A DNA stretch of 64,000 bases from Metaclostridioides mangenotii (GTDB taxonomy: Bacteria; Bacillota; Clostridia; Peptostreptococcales; Peptostreptococcaceae): contig NZ_JAGGJX010000001.1 in NCBI RefSeq assembly GCF_017873185.1, forward strand, positions 124,001 through 188,000. The letters run 5' to 3'. The translations under genes were made by a program, and so were the position numbers. A model generated the notes under the pieces. That model was not told the origin of the DNA. It made no database searches and saw only the letters and a list, made by a program, of their open reading frames with translations. How positions within the stretch are numbered: position 1 is the stretch's first letter; each line of letters begins with the position of its first letter. Of this stretch, positions 46,506-56,319 are shown one piece after another.

Positions 46506-46776
46506 ATTTTTTAAACCTCCTAAAAAAATAATATTTATAGCATGAGTTTATTATATATATTTTGTACAATATTGGCAAATACTATTTAAAATAAGTGCTA
46601 CGAGTCGTTTGGTGGTGTTTTATCAAATGTAATTTTAGTTTTAAATTTTTAATTTATAGTTTATAATTAAAAATAAGGTCCTAATTAATATAATTGGAAT
46701 TTTAAGTATTTAAAAATCCTTTTTAGGGTAAAAATATTTTAATAATCATTATTATTTTAGTAGAGGGAGTGGGAGG

Positions 46777-48315
46777 ATGAGATATATAAAAGAACATAAA
46801 ACTTTAAAAATAGCTATTTTATTATCTATTCCTATACTGCTAATAGCTCAGTTTTACCTATTTAAAATTGGGATATTTAGACCAATGGTTAAAGGAGTAG
46901 AGATTGAAATATCTGAAGGAGATTTTATAAAGGATATAGATAAGTATATTATAAAGTTAAATGATACCGTAGAATTATCTAAAGGAAAGTATATAAAGGT
47001 ACCTTCTTATGCAAAAGATCCTAACATATGGTTCAATGTTTTAGATAATAACGGAACAATAAAGATACAAGGCAATAAAATGACAGCTCTCAAGGTTGGT
47101 TATTCATCAATTGGTATAATGAAAAATTCGAGGGTTTTAAAAAAGGCTACTATAAGAGTAGTAGATCCGAAAGTGAATTCTTTAGATATGCAGATAGATG
47201 GTAAGTTAAATTATGTAGGTGATTCTGCAAAAATAGAGAGTGTTGTAGATGTTGATTACGATAAATTTAAAGTAGCGTATACGCCTGAATTTACTAGTAG
47301 CGATACAGATGTGCTGAAAATTGTTGGTAAAAGAGTGGAGGCTATAGGAGTAGGAAGTGCTACGATAACTGCAACATGTGGAGATAAAGAAGTTGAAAAA
47401 GAGTTCGATGTTCAAGCATTAGTAGACAGTATCAATATAAGTAAAAATATAACTATAGAAGTGGATCAAGAGTACAATATAAATCCAGAAGTTGAAACTA
47501 GTCCAGAGGGGTTAGAACCTCCAAAAATTATCTACAGTTTAGCAGAATCTAAACTTCCGATTGAAAGAAATATAAGCTTAGGTAAAAATGGAAATATAGT
47601 TGGACTTAGACCAGGTAAAGAGAAAATACAAATAAGTTGTGGTAATGAGTCTAAAACTATAACAGTTAATGTAGTAAAAGATTTGATATCTAATAAAGGC
47701 ATTAAAAATCTGATGTACAACCAAACTATCAAAGGAAATAAAATTATAATAGGTTTATCCTGGGACTATATGCCAAATGTAAATAACTACGATATATTCT
47801 ATAAAAATAATTTAACAACAGGAAAGTTTTTAAGGTTTGGATCTGTAAAAGTAACTAGTAAAGAAATAGGATCTGATGGAAGAGTCTATTACACTATGGA
47901 AGTAGATCTAAATAAAAATAAAAAAGCAGATATAGATGTATATATTGTGGGAAATGGCGATGGATTGCAGACAAAACCTAGTAAAATAGTCAATATCAGC
48001 AATGGTGAAGAGACAACTAATGAAATTGGAAATACTAAAGTGGAAAATTTATCTATAAGTACAGATGGAAGCGACAGAATTTATTTAAAATGGGATAAAG
48101 TAAGTTTTAAAGGCTCTACTTATAGCGTATATGTTAGAAATAATGATGTAGGAGAAAATGATTTTACTTTATACAAAAATGGTATTTATGAAAATGAGTA
48201 TTCCTTTAGCAAACCTGAAATAGATGAAGATGGAGAATTAAATATAGATGTCTACGTTGTAGCTACACATAATGGAAACAATTCAAAACCTAGTGATGTA
48301 GCAAATTTAAAGTAA
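46777..48315 (+). CDS. Membrane-anchored protein with bacterial Ig-like domains
   Basis: A 512-aa protein, ATG after GGGAGGA. N-terminal helix (LKIAILLSIPILLIAQFYLF). Several repeats of about 80-90 aa follow, with Big_2-like ends (VGYSSIGIMKNSRVLKKATIRVV, GVGSATITATCGDKEVEKEFDV, PGKEKIQISCGNESKTITVNVV), then FN3-like pairs with GLSWDYMPNVNNYDIFY and LKWDKVSFKGSTYSVYV. It is probably exposed at the cell surface. Binding target unknown. Confidence 0.75.
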   Translation: MRYIKEHKTLKIAILLSIPILLIAQFYLFKIGIFRPMVKGVEIEISEGDFIKDIDKYIIKLNDTVELSKGKYIKVPSYAKDPNIWFNVLDNNGTIKIQGNKMTALKVGYSSIGIMKNSRVLKKATIRVVDPKVNSLDMQIDGKLNYVGDSAKIESVVDVDYDKFKVAYTPEFTSSDTDVLKIVGKRVEAIGVGSATITATCGDKEVEKEFDVQALVDSINISKNITIEVDQEYNINPEVETSPEGLEPPKIIYSLAESKLPIERNISLGKNGNIVGLRPGKEKIQISCGNESKTITVNVVKDLISNKGIKNLMYNQTIKGNKIIIGLSWDYMPNVNNYDIFYKNNLTTGKFLRFGSVKVTSKEIGSDGRVYYTMEVDLNKNKKADIDVYIVGNGDGLQTKPSKIVNISNGEETTNEIGNTKVENLSISTDGSDRIYLKWDKVSFKGSTYSVYVRNNDVGENDFTLYKNGIYENEYSFSKPEIDEDGELNIDVYVVATHNGNNSKPSDVANLK

Positions 48316-48701
48316 TTTTAATCCATAAGAATGAAAGATAGTTAACAAAAAAATTTTTTAATACGAAAAGCCGTATTCGATACTAATTATAAGTTTTGGA
48401 TATGGCTTTTTTGCTGTAAATGGAGTCTTAATAAAGGTATTTATAAGATAAAAAAGGGTGATTTGGCAATAATAATCACTTGTAGTTAAAAATAATTTGT
48501 GATAAAATAACTGACAGAAATTAAAATTGCATTTAATTTTTTTTGAAAGAAAAATTGCAATTTATACCAAATAAAGGTAAAATTATAGATAGTTGTCAAA
48601 TAAATTCAGAAAAGTCGTATGATTCGATTAACTATTTATAGGCTAAAATGATTTAGAAAGGAGGAATTATCAAGGAAGCGTATCTTGATAATAAATTAGT
48701 T
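48316..48701 (+). other. Leader region of eam with terminator
   Basis: A terminator of the preceding gene (AAAAGCCGTATTC with GGATATGGCTTTT, T6) at 48366-48413, then AT-rich DNA with AAGGAGG at 48657-48664. No separate gene seen. Confidence 0.6.
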
Positions 48702-49967
48702 ATGAATGAAGAAACTAGAATTTCCTTGGAAAGAGCTGAGACTTTAAAACACAAAATAGATGACTATATGTCTGCCAGAAAGTCAATATCAAGGGGTCTT
48801 GAGAAAAAAGAAGAAATTCAAGGAAGAAAAAGAAAAATATTGAATATTTTAAATGGAACTGAAGAAGATTGGAATAACTATAAATGGCAACTTTCTAATA
48901 GGATAACCGATGTAGAGACGTTATCAAAAGTTTTAGATTTAAGCGAAAAAGAGAAAGAAAATATAAATGAGGTAGCTTCACAATTTAGATGGGCAATATC
49001 TCCATATTATCTAAGTCTTATAGATCCAGAAGATCCATATGATCCAATTAAATTAATGTCAATTCCGATGAAGGTAGAGCTAGATGACGATGAAAATGAT
49101 CTAGATCCAATGAATGAAAAATACACAAATCCAGCGGGATGTATTACGAGAAGATATCCTGATAGGCTAATCATCAATGTTACAAATGAATGTGCAATGT
49201 ACTGTAGGCACTGCCAAAGAAGAAGAAACATTGGTCAAACAGATTCCCATAATTCAAAGACAAAGATACAAGAATCAATAGATTATATTAGAAAAAATGA
49301 AGAGATAAGAGATGTACTTGTAACAGGAGGAGATACTCTTACACTAAAAGACGATATGCTAGAGTGGATACTTAGCGAACTTAAAAGTATACCTCATGTA
49401 GATTACGTCCGTCTTGGCAGTCGAGCTTTAGTTACTATGCCACAGAGGGTTACAGATGAACTTTGCGAAATAATTAAAAAGTATCATCCAGTATATATAA
49501 ATACACATTTCAACCATCCAATGGAAATAACAGAGGAATCGAAAAAAGCGTGCGAGAAACTTGCTAATGCAGGTGTACCACTAGGTAATCAAGCGGTTTT
49601 ATTAAATGGTGTAAACAACGATAAGTTTGTTATGAAATCACTAAATCATGAACTTCTTAAAATTAGAGTAAAGCCTTATTATATTTTCCAAAGTAAACAT
49701 GTTAAGGGTACGAGACACTTTAATACATCAGTAGATGCAGGTTTAGAAATTATGGAATACCTAAGAGGATATACATCTGGGTTAGCTATTCCTACTTATA
49801 TTATAAATGCGCCTAAAGGTGGTGGAAAAACGCCTATACTGCCTCAGTATTTGATTTCAAAAGGGACAGACTATATTATGATGAGGACGTGGGAAGGTCA
49901 AGTAGTTAAGATGGAAGACAATCCAGCCTTTGATATAAAAAAAGTAATCGATAAAAGTATTAAATAA
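48702..49967 (+). CDS. eam: Glutamate 2,3-aminomutase
   Basis: A 421-aa radical SAM, PLP-dependent enzyme. Cluster motif CAMYCRHCQRRRNIG (CxxxCxxC; about residues 165-171). In the substrate-binding region it has QSKHVKG and IINAPKGGGKTP where lysine 2,3-aminomutase has two Asp residues; Lys and Asn at those places are the known signature of glutamate 2,3-aminomutase (described from Clostridioides difficile). Product: beta-glutamate, an osmolyte. The ribosome site AAGGAGG is 37 bases before the first ATG, with in-frame ATT/ATC codons nearer, so the real start may be non-AUG. Length fits the family. Confidence 0.9.
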   Translation: MNEETRISLERAETLKHKIDDYMSARKSISRGLEKKEEIQGRKRKILNILNGTEEDWNNYKWQLSNRITDVETLSKVLDLSEKEKENINEVASQFRWAISPYYLSLIDPEDPYDPIKLMSIPMKVELDDDENDLDPMNEKYTNPAGCITRRYPDRLIINVTNECAMYCRHCQRRRNIGQTDSHNSKTKIQESIDYIRKNEEIRDVLVTGGDTLTLKDDMLEWILSELKSIPHVDYVRLGSRALVTMPQRVTDELCEIIKKYHPVYINTHFNHPMEITEESKKACEKLANAGVPLGNQAVLLNGVNNDKFVMKSLNHELLKIRVKPYYIFQSKHVKGTRHFNTSVDAGLEIMEYLRGYTSGLAIPTYIINAPKGGGKTPILPQYLISKGTDYIMMRTWEGQVVKMEDNPAFDIKKVIDKSIK

Positions 49968-50019
49968 ATTATAATTAGAATATAAATAAAATATAAATAT
50001 TTGTTAAATAAAAAATGGT

Positions 50020-50067
50020 CAGGCTCAAAAGTAAATTTTAATTACTTTTGAGCCTGGTTTATTTTTT
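50020..50067 (+). terminator. Terminator after eam
   Basis: CAGGCTCAAAAGTAA pairs perfectly with TTACTTTTGAGCCTG, followed by a T tract. Confidence 0.85.
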
Positions 50068-50165
50068 ATGCAAAATTAAATTATTTATTATTATCAAATG
50101 ATATCAAAATATAATAAAAAATATTAAGAGAACATATATATGAATATATAACTATTAGAATAGAG

Positions 50166-51785
50166 GTGAGGAGTATAGATAATGAAATTATTGTTAAATA
50201 CAATGGAGATGTAATGCGTCTGGAGCAAGAACTCGGTGTGAGAGTAGAAATATTGAGCCAAATGTACGCGATAATAACTTTTCAAAATATAGAACAAGTA
50301 AATCAGCTAATTCTATACCCTGAAATAGAATATATAGAAAGACCGTTTACTTTGGGTCTTCAAGATGTTCAAAGCTTTTCAAGTACGGGAATAACATCGT
50401 TTAAAAGTAGAACAGGTCTAACTGGTAGGGGAACTATTTTAGGAATTATAGATTCTGGAATTGATTATACCTTGCCTATTTTTAGGACTGCAACAGGTGA
50501 GTCAAAAATACTTTACTATTGGGATCAATCTATAGAAGGAAATCCTCCAGCTGGATTTATAGAGGGGACTGTCTACGATAATGCCCAAATAAACGAATCG
50601 ATAAATGGACCACAAACTATACCTATATCTACAACTAGTCTCCACGGTACACATGTAGCCGGAATATGTGCAGGAATTGCTACTGATGCAAGTATAATAT
50701 TTGTTAGAGTGGGCACTAGACAGACAGATGTATTTTCGAGAAGTACAGAGTTTATGAGGGCAATAAAATTTATACTAGATAGATCGCTTGAGTTAAGACT
50801 GCCTGTTGCTATAAATATCAGCTATGGGACCAATGAAGGATCACATAGAGGGCTTTCACTGTTCGAACAGTATATAGACGACATGTGTTTATTTTGGAAA
50901 AATAATATAGTCGTTGCTGCTGGAAATAATGGGGATAAAGGGGGTCATACTAGGATAAATCTTTCTAATAATTTAGCTCAGGAAGTCGAGTTTGTCATTG
51001 GTGAAAATGAACGGATTTTAAACATAAATTTATGGCCTCATTTTGTAGATACATTTAGAGTAGGATTGATAACTCCAGCGAATACAAGGACAAATTTTAT
51101 GTCAATTGAAGCTAGGGAGTTAAATATTAGATTACTAAATACAACTATAGAAGGATATTTTTATCCGATTGCACCCTACTCTACAACTAGAAGGGTTTCT
51201 ATACAACTTAGATCAAATACTGCAATCGACGCTGGTATCTGGAAAATAGTCTTCGAGCCAATAGATATAGTTATGGGCAGTATAGATATATACCTACCAA
51301 CATCTGAAGGTTTAAGTGTAAATACTAGATTTTTAACACCTTCAAAAACACTTACAACAACTGTTCCTGGGACGGCTTCTAGGGTAATCACAGTAGGAAG
51401 TTATAATTCAAGAACGGATCAAGTATCTGTATTTTCAGGCGAGGGGGATGTAAATTCAGGGATAATAAAACCTGATTTATTGGCTCCAGGGGAAGGGATT
51501 TCATCGTATTTACCAGGTGGAACATTAGGTGCGCTAAGTGGAACTAGCATGGCAACACCTCATGTTACAGGGGTATGTGCACTTCTTATGCAGTGGGGTA
51601 TAGCAGATGGAAATGATTTATTTATGTATTCTCAAAGGTCGAAATCTGTTATAATAGAGCAAGCTAGAAGGGACGCAGATACAAAATTTCCAAACGATGC
51701 AAGTGGTTTTGGAAAATTAGATATGTCTGGTCTTTATATTACTAATATGGCTAATTATCAATCAGAGGCAGGGGAATATTATTGA
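50166..51785 (+). CDS. Subtilisin-like serine protease, Csp (spore germination) type
   Basis: A 539-aa S8 peptidase. An N-terminal prodomain-like segment begins [22 protein letters not shown]. The catalytic triad is Asp in [10 protein letters not shown], His in [12 protein letters not shown] and Ser in [13 protein letters not shown]; all three are present. Csp proteases activate the SleC cortex lytic enzyme at germination. GTG start 50166, with RBS AGAGGTGAGG only partly usable, so the start is uncertain. Followed by the tail of a second, broken Csp gene. Confidence 0.88.
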   Translation: MRSIDNEIIVKYNGDVMRLEQELGVRVEILSQMYAIITFQNIEQVNQLILYPEIEYIERPFTLGLQDVQSFSSTGITSFKSRTGLTGRGTILGIIDSGIDYTLPIFRTATGESKILYYWDQSIEGNPPAGFIEGTVYDNAQINESINGPQTIPISTTSLHGTHVAGICAGIATDASIIFVRVGTRQTDVFSRSTEFMRAIKFILDRSLELRLPVAINISYGTNEGSHRGLSLFEQYIDDMCLFWKNNIVVAAGNNGDKGGHTRINLSNNLAQEVEFVIGENERILNINLWPHFVDTFRVGLITPANTRTNFMSIEARELNIRLLNTTIEGYFYPIAPYSTTRRVSIQLRSNTAIDAGIWKIVFEPIDIVMGSIDIYLPTSEGLSVNTRFLTPSKTLTTTVPGTASRVITVGSYNSRTDQVSVFSGEGDVNSGIIKPDLLAPGEGISSYLPGGTLGALSGTSMATPHVTGVCALLMQWGIADGNDLFMYSQRSKSVIIEQARRDADTKFPNDASGFGKLDMSGLYITNMANYQSEAGEYY

Positions 51786-51930
51786 TCTAATTAAAATGAT
51801 TATGTCGATGAATTATACAATTTATAGCAGTGAGATAAAGTAGTTTAGAGAGAGTGGTTGATTATTATGATAAATAATGGAGATATACAAACAAAAATAA
51901 TAAAAAAGATAGTAAAAAAATCAAATCTGT

Positions 51931-52074
51931 AGGCTTTTATATACACAAGTTTTAAAATCTTATTTGTTTTTAAGTGCAACAAGAAAAAATATCTACGATT
52001 ATTCTAATTATTCCCAAGGATATGGTGTAGTAGATTTTATAGCGACGATTCAAAAAATTTCGGATAATTTATAG
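51931..52074 (+). pseudogene. C-terminal remnant of a second Csp-type subtilase
   Basis: A 47-codon open stretch translates to a tail with SYLFLSATRKNIYDY, then GYGVVDFIATIQKI and a stop. It matches the end of Csp subtilases (KSYLxxxATR...GYGxLDxxxT) and not the preceding protein's own end. No catalytic parts remain. A degraded tandem copy. Confidence 0.65.
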
Positions 52075-52122
52075 TAGTTTTGCCAAAACTAATACTAAAT
52101 ATTAAGTATTAGAGGTGAAAAT

Positions 52123-52317
52123 ATGTCAAGTAAAAAGCAAAGAGTATTAAAAGGTGTAAACCAAAAAATAATGAAGAAAAATTCAGAAGTTGGAACTGAA
52201 TCTACAGCAGCTTGGGCAGATGTAGATAAGTTGAGAGAAGAAACAAATGTATCGGTTCCATCATTAAAATCAGTAGAGGATGCTAAAGATTGGGTAGATA
52301 ATGGCAGTAGACTATAA
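52123..52317 (+). CDS. DUF3787-like small clostridial protein
   Basis: 64 aa, ATG after AGAGGTGAAA. The second half has TAAWADVDKLREETNVSVPS and KDWVDNGSRL, which looks like the DUF3787 pattern of small clostridial proteins. Basic N-terminus, no membrane segment. Function unknown; family assignment from memory. Confidence 0.65.
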   Translation: MSSKKQRVLKGVNQKIMKKNSEVGTESTAAWADVDKLREETNVSVPSLKSVEDAKDWVDNGSRL

Positions 52318-52359
52318 ATAGATATAAAAAGATATGCTGAGAACTATGTACTTTAAATT

Positions 52360-52402
52360 AAAAAGCCAATTTCTTACTAAATTGTAGAAGCTGGCTTTTT
52401 AT
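52360..52402 (+). terminator. Terminator after the DUF3787-like gene
   Basis: AAAAAGCCA pairs with TGGCTTTTT. Confidence 0.7.
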
Positions 52403-52504
52403 AATTTATTTAATTTAATTTTTTAAATTTCGATACAAAAAAGTTAAAAATAATAAATGATACCGATAAAAATAAATATATAACTTAATAGAAGTAATTA
52501 AGCA

Positions 52505-52533
52505 TTGACTTAAAATTCTTTACTTGGTATACT
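52505..52533 (+). promoter_or_regulatory. Promoter of the asnS T-box transcript
   Basis: TTGACT at 52505, 17-base spacer, TATACT at 52528. Confidence 0.65.
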
Positions 52534-52569
52534 TTTATTAATTATTGCAAATAATGATAAAATAAATAC

Positions 52570-52815
52570 TATGAAGAGAAGAGTAGGTATAATATAGATT
52601 TTCAGCGAGTTGAGGATGGTGAAAGCTCAATATGACATTTATATTGAAGAACATCTCGGAGTTTCTAATCGAAAGCGAAAGTTAGTAGACCTAGACGGGA
52701 AGTCCCGTTACAGACTTTAAGCAAATGCTTACTAAGAGGCCAATATGGCAATTTGGGTGGTACCGCGAAATTATAGCTTTTCGTCCCTATATACAGGGAT
52801 GAAGGGCTTTTTTTA
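52570..52815 (+). ncRNA. T-box leader for asparaginyl-tRNA synthetase
   Basis: GAAGAGAAGAGTA start, specifier region with AAC at 52650-52652 (Asn codon), T-box sequence GGGTGGTACCGCG at 52755-52767, then a terminator (CGTCCCT/AGGGATG, T7). The specifier fits the downstream asnS: uncharged tRNA-Asn would stabilise the antiterminator. Confidence 0.93.
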
Positions 52816-52840
52816 TTTAAATTTTCAAGGAGGAATAAAA

Positions 52841-54238
52841 ATGCAAAAGGATTTTATAACGGTAAAAGAGTTATATAGAGACAAAGAACAGTATATCGGT
52901 AAAGATGTAACTGTTGCAGGTTGGATAAGGACTTCAAGAGGTTCTAAGAATTTCGGGTTTATAGAGCTAAATGATGGAAGTTTCTTTAAAAATATGCAAG
53001 TAGTTTACGATGAAAAATTAGAAAATTTTAAAGATATATCTAAACTTGCTATAAGTTCAGCAATATTAGTTGAAGGAAAATTAGTTTCAACTGAAGGAGC
53101 AAAACAACCAGTAGAGATACAAGCGCACAAAGTAGTTGTAGAGGGGGAGTCAGATAGTTCATACCCTCTTCAAAAGAAAAAGCATTCATTTGAGTATTTA
53201 AGATCAATTGCTCATTTAAGACCTAGAAGTAACACTTTCTCTGCAGTATTTAGAATAAGATCAATGGCTGCTTATGCTATACATAAATTTTTCCAAGAGA
53301 GAAACTTTGTGTACGCACATTCGCCAATTATAACAGGTAGTGATGCAGAAGGTGCAGGGGAAATGTTTAGGGTTACTACTTTAGATATGGACAATGTAGC
53401 AAAAAATGATGAAGGAAAAGTAGACTACACAGAAGATTTCTTTGGTAAAGAAGCACATCTTACAGTGAGTGGTCAATTAAATGCAGAGATAATGGCACTT
53501 GCATTTAGAAATGTGTATACATTTGGACCTACCTTTAGAGCGGAAAATTCATATACAGGAAGACACGCATCTGAGTTCTGGATGATAGAGCCAGAGATAG
53601 TTTTTGCAGACTTAGAAGACAACATGGACCTTGCAGAAGACATGATAAAATACATTATAAGTTATGTTCTTGAAAATGCCCCTGAAGAGATGGAATTCTT
53701 TAACCAATTTATAGATAAAGGATTGTTAGAGAGATTAAACAACTTAGTTAATTCAGAGTTTACTCGAATAACTTATACTAAGGCTGTTGAGTTGTTAATA
53801 AAATCAGGTCACAAGTTTGAGTATCCAGTAGAGTGGGGATGCGACTTACAAACTGAGCATGAGAGATACATTACAGAGCAAATATACGGAGCGCCAGTTT
53901 TCGTAACTGATTATCCAAAAGACATAAAAGCTTTCTATATGAGAATGAATGACGATGGAAAAACTGTTAGAGCTATGGATTTACTAGTTCCTGGAGTTGG
54001 AGAAATCGTAGGAGGATCTCAAAGGGAAGAGAGAGAAGATGTTCTGTTAGCTAAAATCAATGAAATGGGATTAAACAAAGAAGATTATTGGTGGTATTTA
54101 GAGCTTAGAAAATTCGGTACTGCTACACATTCTGGTTTCGGACTTGGATTTGAGAGAATAATAATGTATATGACTGGTATGGGCAACATAAGAGACGTAA
54201 TACCATTCCCTAGAACTCCTAAAAACGCTGAATTCTAA
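52841..54238 (+). CDS. asnS: Asparaginyl-tRNA synthetase
   Basis: 465 aa, class IIb synthetase. The start is ATG 52841 (CAAGGAGG); the longer frame into the T-box leader is an artefact. An OB-fold anticodon domain ([23 protein letters not shown]) is followed by the catalytic core: motif 2 [21 protein letters not shown] and motif 3 [21 protein letters not shown]. Presence of QLNAEIMA and the T-box AAC specifier support Asn rather than Asp. Attaches Asn to tRNA-Asn. Confidence 0.95.
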   Translation: MQKDFITVKELYRDKEQYIGKDVTVAGWIRTSRGSKNFGFIELNDGSFFKNMQVVYDEKLENFKDISKLAISSAILVEGKLVSTEGAKQPVEIQAHKVVVEGESDSSYPLQKKKHSFEYLRSIAHLRPRSNTFSAVFRIRSMAAYAIHKFFQERNFVYAHSPIITGSDAEGAGEMFRVTTLDMDNVAKNDEGKVDYTEDFFGKEAHLTVSGQLNAEIMALAFRNVYTFGPTFRAENSYTGRHASEFWMIEPEIVFADLEDNMDLAEDMIKYIISYVLENAPEEMEFFNQFIDKGLLERLNNLVNSEFTRITYTKAVELLIKSGHKFEYPVEWGCDLQTEHERYITEQIYGAPVFVTDYPKDIKAFYMRMNDDGKTVRAMDLLVPGVGEIVGGSQREEREDVLLAKINEMGLNKEDYWWYLELRKFGTATHSGFGLGFERIIMYMTGMGNIRDVIPFPRTPKNAEF

Positions 54239-54282
54239 GGGATACATGGATTGATGTCAAAATATAAAAAACAATAAAAACA

Positions 54283-54327
54283 GTAATTTGCCTACGGAGC
54301 TATAAACTCGTAGGCAAATTACATTTT
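54283..54327. terminator. Terminator after asnS
   Basis: A perfect 14-bp stem GTAATTTGCCTACG / CGTAGGCAAATTAC; T-rich tail. Confidence 0.8.
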
Positions 54328-54454
54328 ATAAAATTTCAAAAATATCAGCTACCTTTCTAGCGGAGTCATCCGAAGAATGAGCTTAGGTATCTAATGTTAT
54401 ACTTATATTAGCATGTCCTAATCTTACTTGAACCTCTTTAGGATTTAACCATTT
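54326..54454 (-). pseudogene. Tyrosine-recombinase (phage integrase) C-terminal remnant
   Basis: The minus strand reads KWLNPKEVQVRLGHANISIT, then LDT-stop-AHSSDDSARKVADIFEIL. This is the integrase box with the RLGH motif; the active-site Tyr in TYxH has become a stop. It marks the left edge of a dead prophage next to the asnS terminator. Confidence 0.75.
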
Positions 54455-54473
54455 TACGGGGAGGTGGAAGTAA

Positions 54474-54710
54474 GTGTATAATGAACAAACTTTTGAATAA
54501 ATAACAGAGAGAACTCTTAACAGCGTAGATTTAAAAGTCTACAAGGGCGAGGGTTCTTTTTTATACAATATGTTGGAACCAACCAATACGGAACTAGCAC
54601 AATTGTATATAGAACTTGCATACCAATTCAATAAGGTGATGTTAACTTAGAATTACGATACACTTTTAAATCAGAGAGCTAGTGAGTTTGGATACTACAG
54701 TCAAACTTAG
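54474..54710 (+). pseudogene. Baseplate J-like phage protein, broken
   Basis: GTG 54474 after GGGGAGGTGG. Translation MYNEQTFE-stop, then TERTLNSVDLKVYKGEGSFLY and TELAQLYIELAYQFNKVMLT-stop, NYDTLLNQRASEFGYY. It matches the start of Mu/PBSX-type baseplate J proteins. Stops: TAA 54498-54500 and TAG 54648-54650, both one C-to-T change from Gln codons. Confidence 0.7.
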
Positions 54711-54717
54711 AAAAAGT

Positions 54718-55011
54718 TTGGAAAATGTATATAGTGCCGACGGTGGTTATATAGATTTTGACATTATAGACGGGTATATATATTTATTATCAAAAGGGTC
54801 TAATGATGTTTCATCATTTATATATATATGATATAGAAAAAATATGCAGATTTTTTGTTCATTGTGGAGACCAGTGGATAGAGGAGTTTCAATTGGAGTT
54901 TCATCAAATAAACAAATTTTTATTAGTGGGCAATCTTCAGGAAATTCTGTAATACTTCAAGAGAATTATACCGAAATTGATCCAGAATACGCACTAATTG
55001 AAAAAAGATAA
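54718..55011 (+). pseudogene. Phage tail-fibre-like fragment, broken
   Basis: A second degenerate frame with DGGYIDFDIIDGYIYLLSKG and, after a TGA at 54829-54831, RPVDRGVSIGVSSNKQIFIS, ending EIDPEYALIEKR. Reading frame differs from the baseplate fragment. It looks like a tail fibre C-terminus; specific family not recognised. Confidence 0.5.
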
Positions 55012-55023
55012 GGGGGAATAAAA

Positions 55024-55219
55024 ATGATATATATTGAAATTAATAAAAATAATATAGTTACAACACGACATTTCTATCCTTTTGATAAAGAATTATGGAA
55101 AAACAGAAGAAGAATTATTAAAAACTGGTTTTTTAGTAGAAACTATTACAGAAGGAGAAAACATACCAGGAAAAGAATGCAACTGCAAGGAGGTACTAAC
55201 TAATGAATTGGTATTTTAA
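55024..55219 (+). pseudogene. Small phage tail protein with frameshift
   Basis: ATG with AAGGGGG. MIYIEINKNNIVTTRHFYPF continues in one frame, but the natural continuation (KTEEELLKTGFLVETITEG) lies in another, so a frameshift is near 55095. It overlaps the next fragment start. Confidence 0.5.
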
Positions 55220-55339
55220 TATAAATTACTTCTATAACAATAAGTTATGGGATATAGAGCAAGTACAGTTAGCAGTAAAATAAACGTAATAACAGCACAA
55301 CAATATAAGGAAATAACGAGCGAGGACTATACTAAGTAG
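55203..55339 (+). pseudogene. XkdX-like phage protein, frameshifted
   Basis: MNWYFNINYFYNNKLWDIEQ, then VQLAVK and, in the next frame, NVITAQQYKEITSEDYTK. It matches the small XkdX pattern (short W-rich protein ending KEITGEDY). A one-base shift is needed near 55280. Confidence 0.6.
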
Positions 55340-55411
55340 TCTTTTTTTATGAATAAATATAATAAATTATAGCATAATAATATTGTACTCAACATAAATT
55401 TCTCTAGAAAA

Positions 55412-55650
55412 GACACCCTGGTATTAGTTGCTTCCAACTCCTATTCCAGAGGTGTTTTTTCGTGATTTTATGCTTTTATATTTTATGAATAATTTTAAGT
55501 AGAAATAGTATATATATTATAACACTGAACAAATATTAATTGATCACTAATTGTGTCTAGTATTTCCTTTTTGAAAAAAACACCTTAGTTTCCCTATGCT
55601 AAAGGTGTTTTTTCACGTTAAGCATCTACAGTAGTAGGTGCTTTTTTTTT
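55412..55650. terminator. Three tandem terminator-like hairpins
   Basis: ACACC/GGTGT with T6 at 55412-55460; AACACCTTAG/CTAAAGGTGTT with T6 at 55574-55613; AGCATCTAC/GTAGGTGCT with T9 at 55619-55650. All have T tracts on the plus strand, in the prophage remnant. Confidence 0.65.
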
Positions 55651-55737
55651 GAAACAAAACAGTGGGGTACATAATTCTATCCCTTATATAATTTTTTCAT
55701 AATAAGATTGGAGATTAATATATGAATGAAGATTTAA

Positions 55738-55959
55738 TTGAACATAGACTTGATAGTTGCAACACTGTACGTATTAGGGGAAGCATGCAAAAGATACCCC
55801 GAGTTAAATAATAAATACATACCAGTAATTTTATTATTACTTGGAATTGTATTTAGTGTTTGCTTAGTTGGATTCAATGTCACATCAGTAATGCAAGGTA
55901 TCTTGTGTTGGGGTGTAGCTATAGGAGTAAATCAAACAGTTAAGCAATTTAAACAGTAG
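55738..55959 (+). CDS. Phage holin-like small membrane protein
   Basis: 73 aa; TTG start 55738 without a ribosome site, while an ATG after GGAG lies at 55722 in another frame, so the N-terminus may be frameshifted. Two hydrophobic helices (YIPVILLLLGIVFSVCLVGF and VMQGILCWGVAIGVN). Position before the amidase fragment fits a holin-endolysin cassette. Confidence 0.55.
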   Translation: MNIDLIVATLYVLGEACKRYPELNNKYIPVILLLLGIVFSVCLVGFNVTSVMQGILCWGVAIGVNQTVKQFKQ

Positions 55960-55976
55960 ATAAGGGGGAATAACTT

Positions 55977-56180
55977 ATGATTAAATTTAACAGCTTAGCA
56001 ATACACGGTGGACATGGTTTAGATGGTAAACCTGGTTCTGGTGCAGTAGGAGTTGTTTATAATGGATCTAACACAATAATTACAAAAGAAAGTACTCAAG
56101 ATAGATTAGTAGTTAAATATATAAAAGAATATGCAAAACCATATGTAAATAAAATATATGATTGTACTGCTCTTTTTTAA
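55977..56180 (+). pseudogene. Truncated phage N-acetylmuramoyl-L-alanine amidase
   Basis: 67 aa, ATG after AAGGGGG. The start resembles amidase_3: SLAIHGGHGLDGKPGSGAVG (zinc His region) and ESTQDRLVVKYIKEYA; it ends after VNKIYDCTALF. The remaining catalytic Glu/His part is missing. Right-hand end of the prophage remnant. Confidence 0.7.
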
Positions 56181-56319
56181 TTTATTAACTATAATTTTGT
56201 AAATATATGTTATTCTACTACAAAAAAATGTGCTTTCACTACATTTTAATCAAATAATTAATTGTACATTATATAATATTATAGAATTCTATGAATCACA
56301 TATTTCAGGAGGGGTTAAA

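Noticed and set aside
52745-52840. N-terminal extension of AsnS through the T-box leader
   Set aside because: The stretch contains the T-box sequence and terminator; the ribosome site points to ATG 52841.
54829-54831. In-frame TGA in the tail-fibre-like fragment as a possible Sec codon
   Set aside because: The surrounding phage genes carry other stops and frameshifts, the residue is probably Trp (TGG to TGA), and there is no cysteine partner or SECIS-like hairpin.
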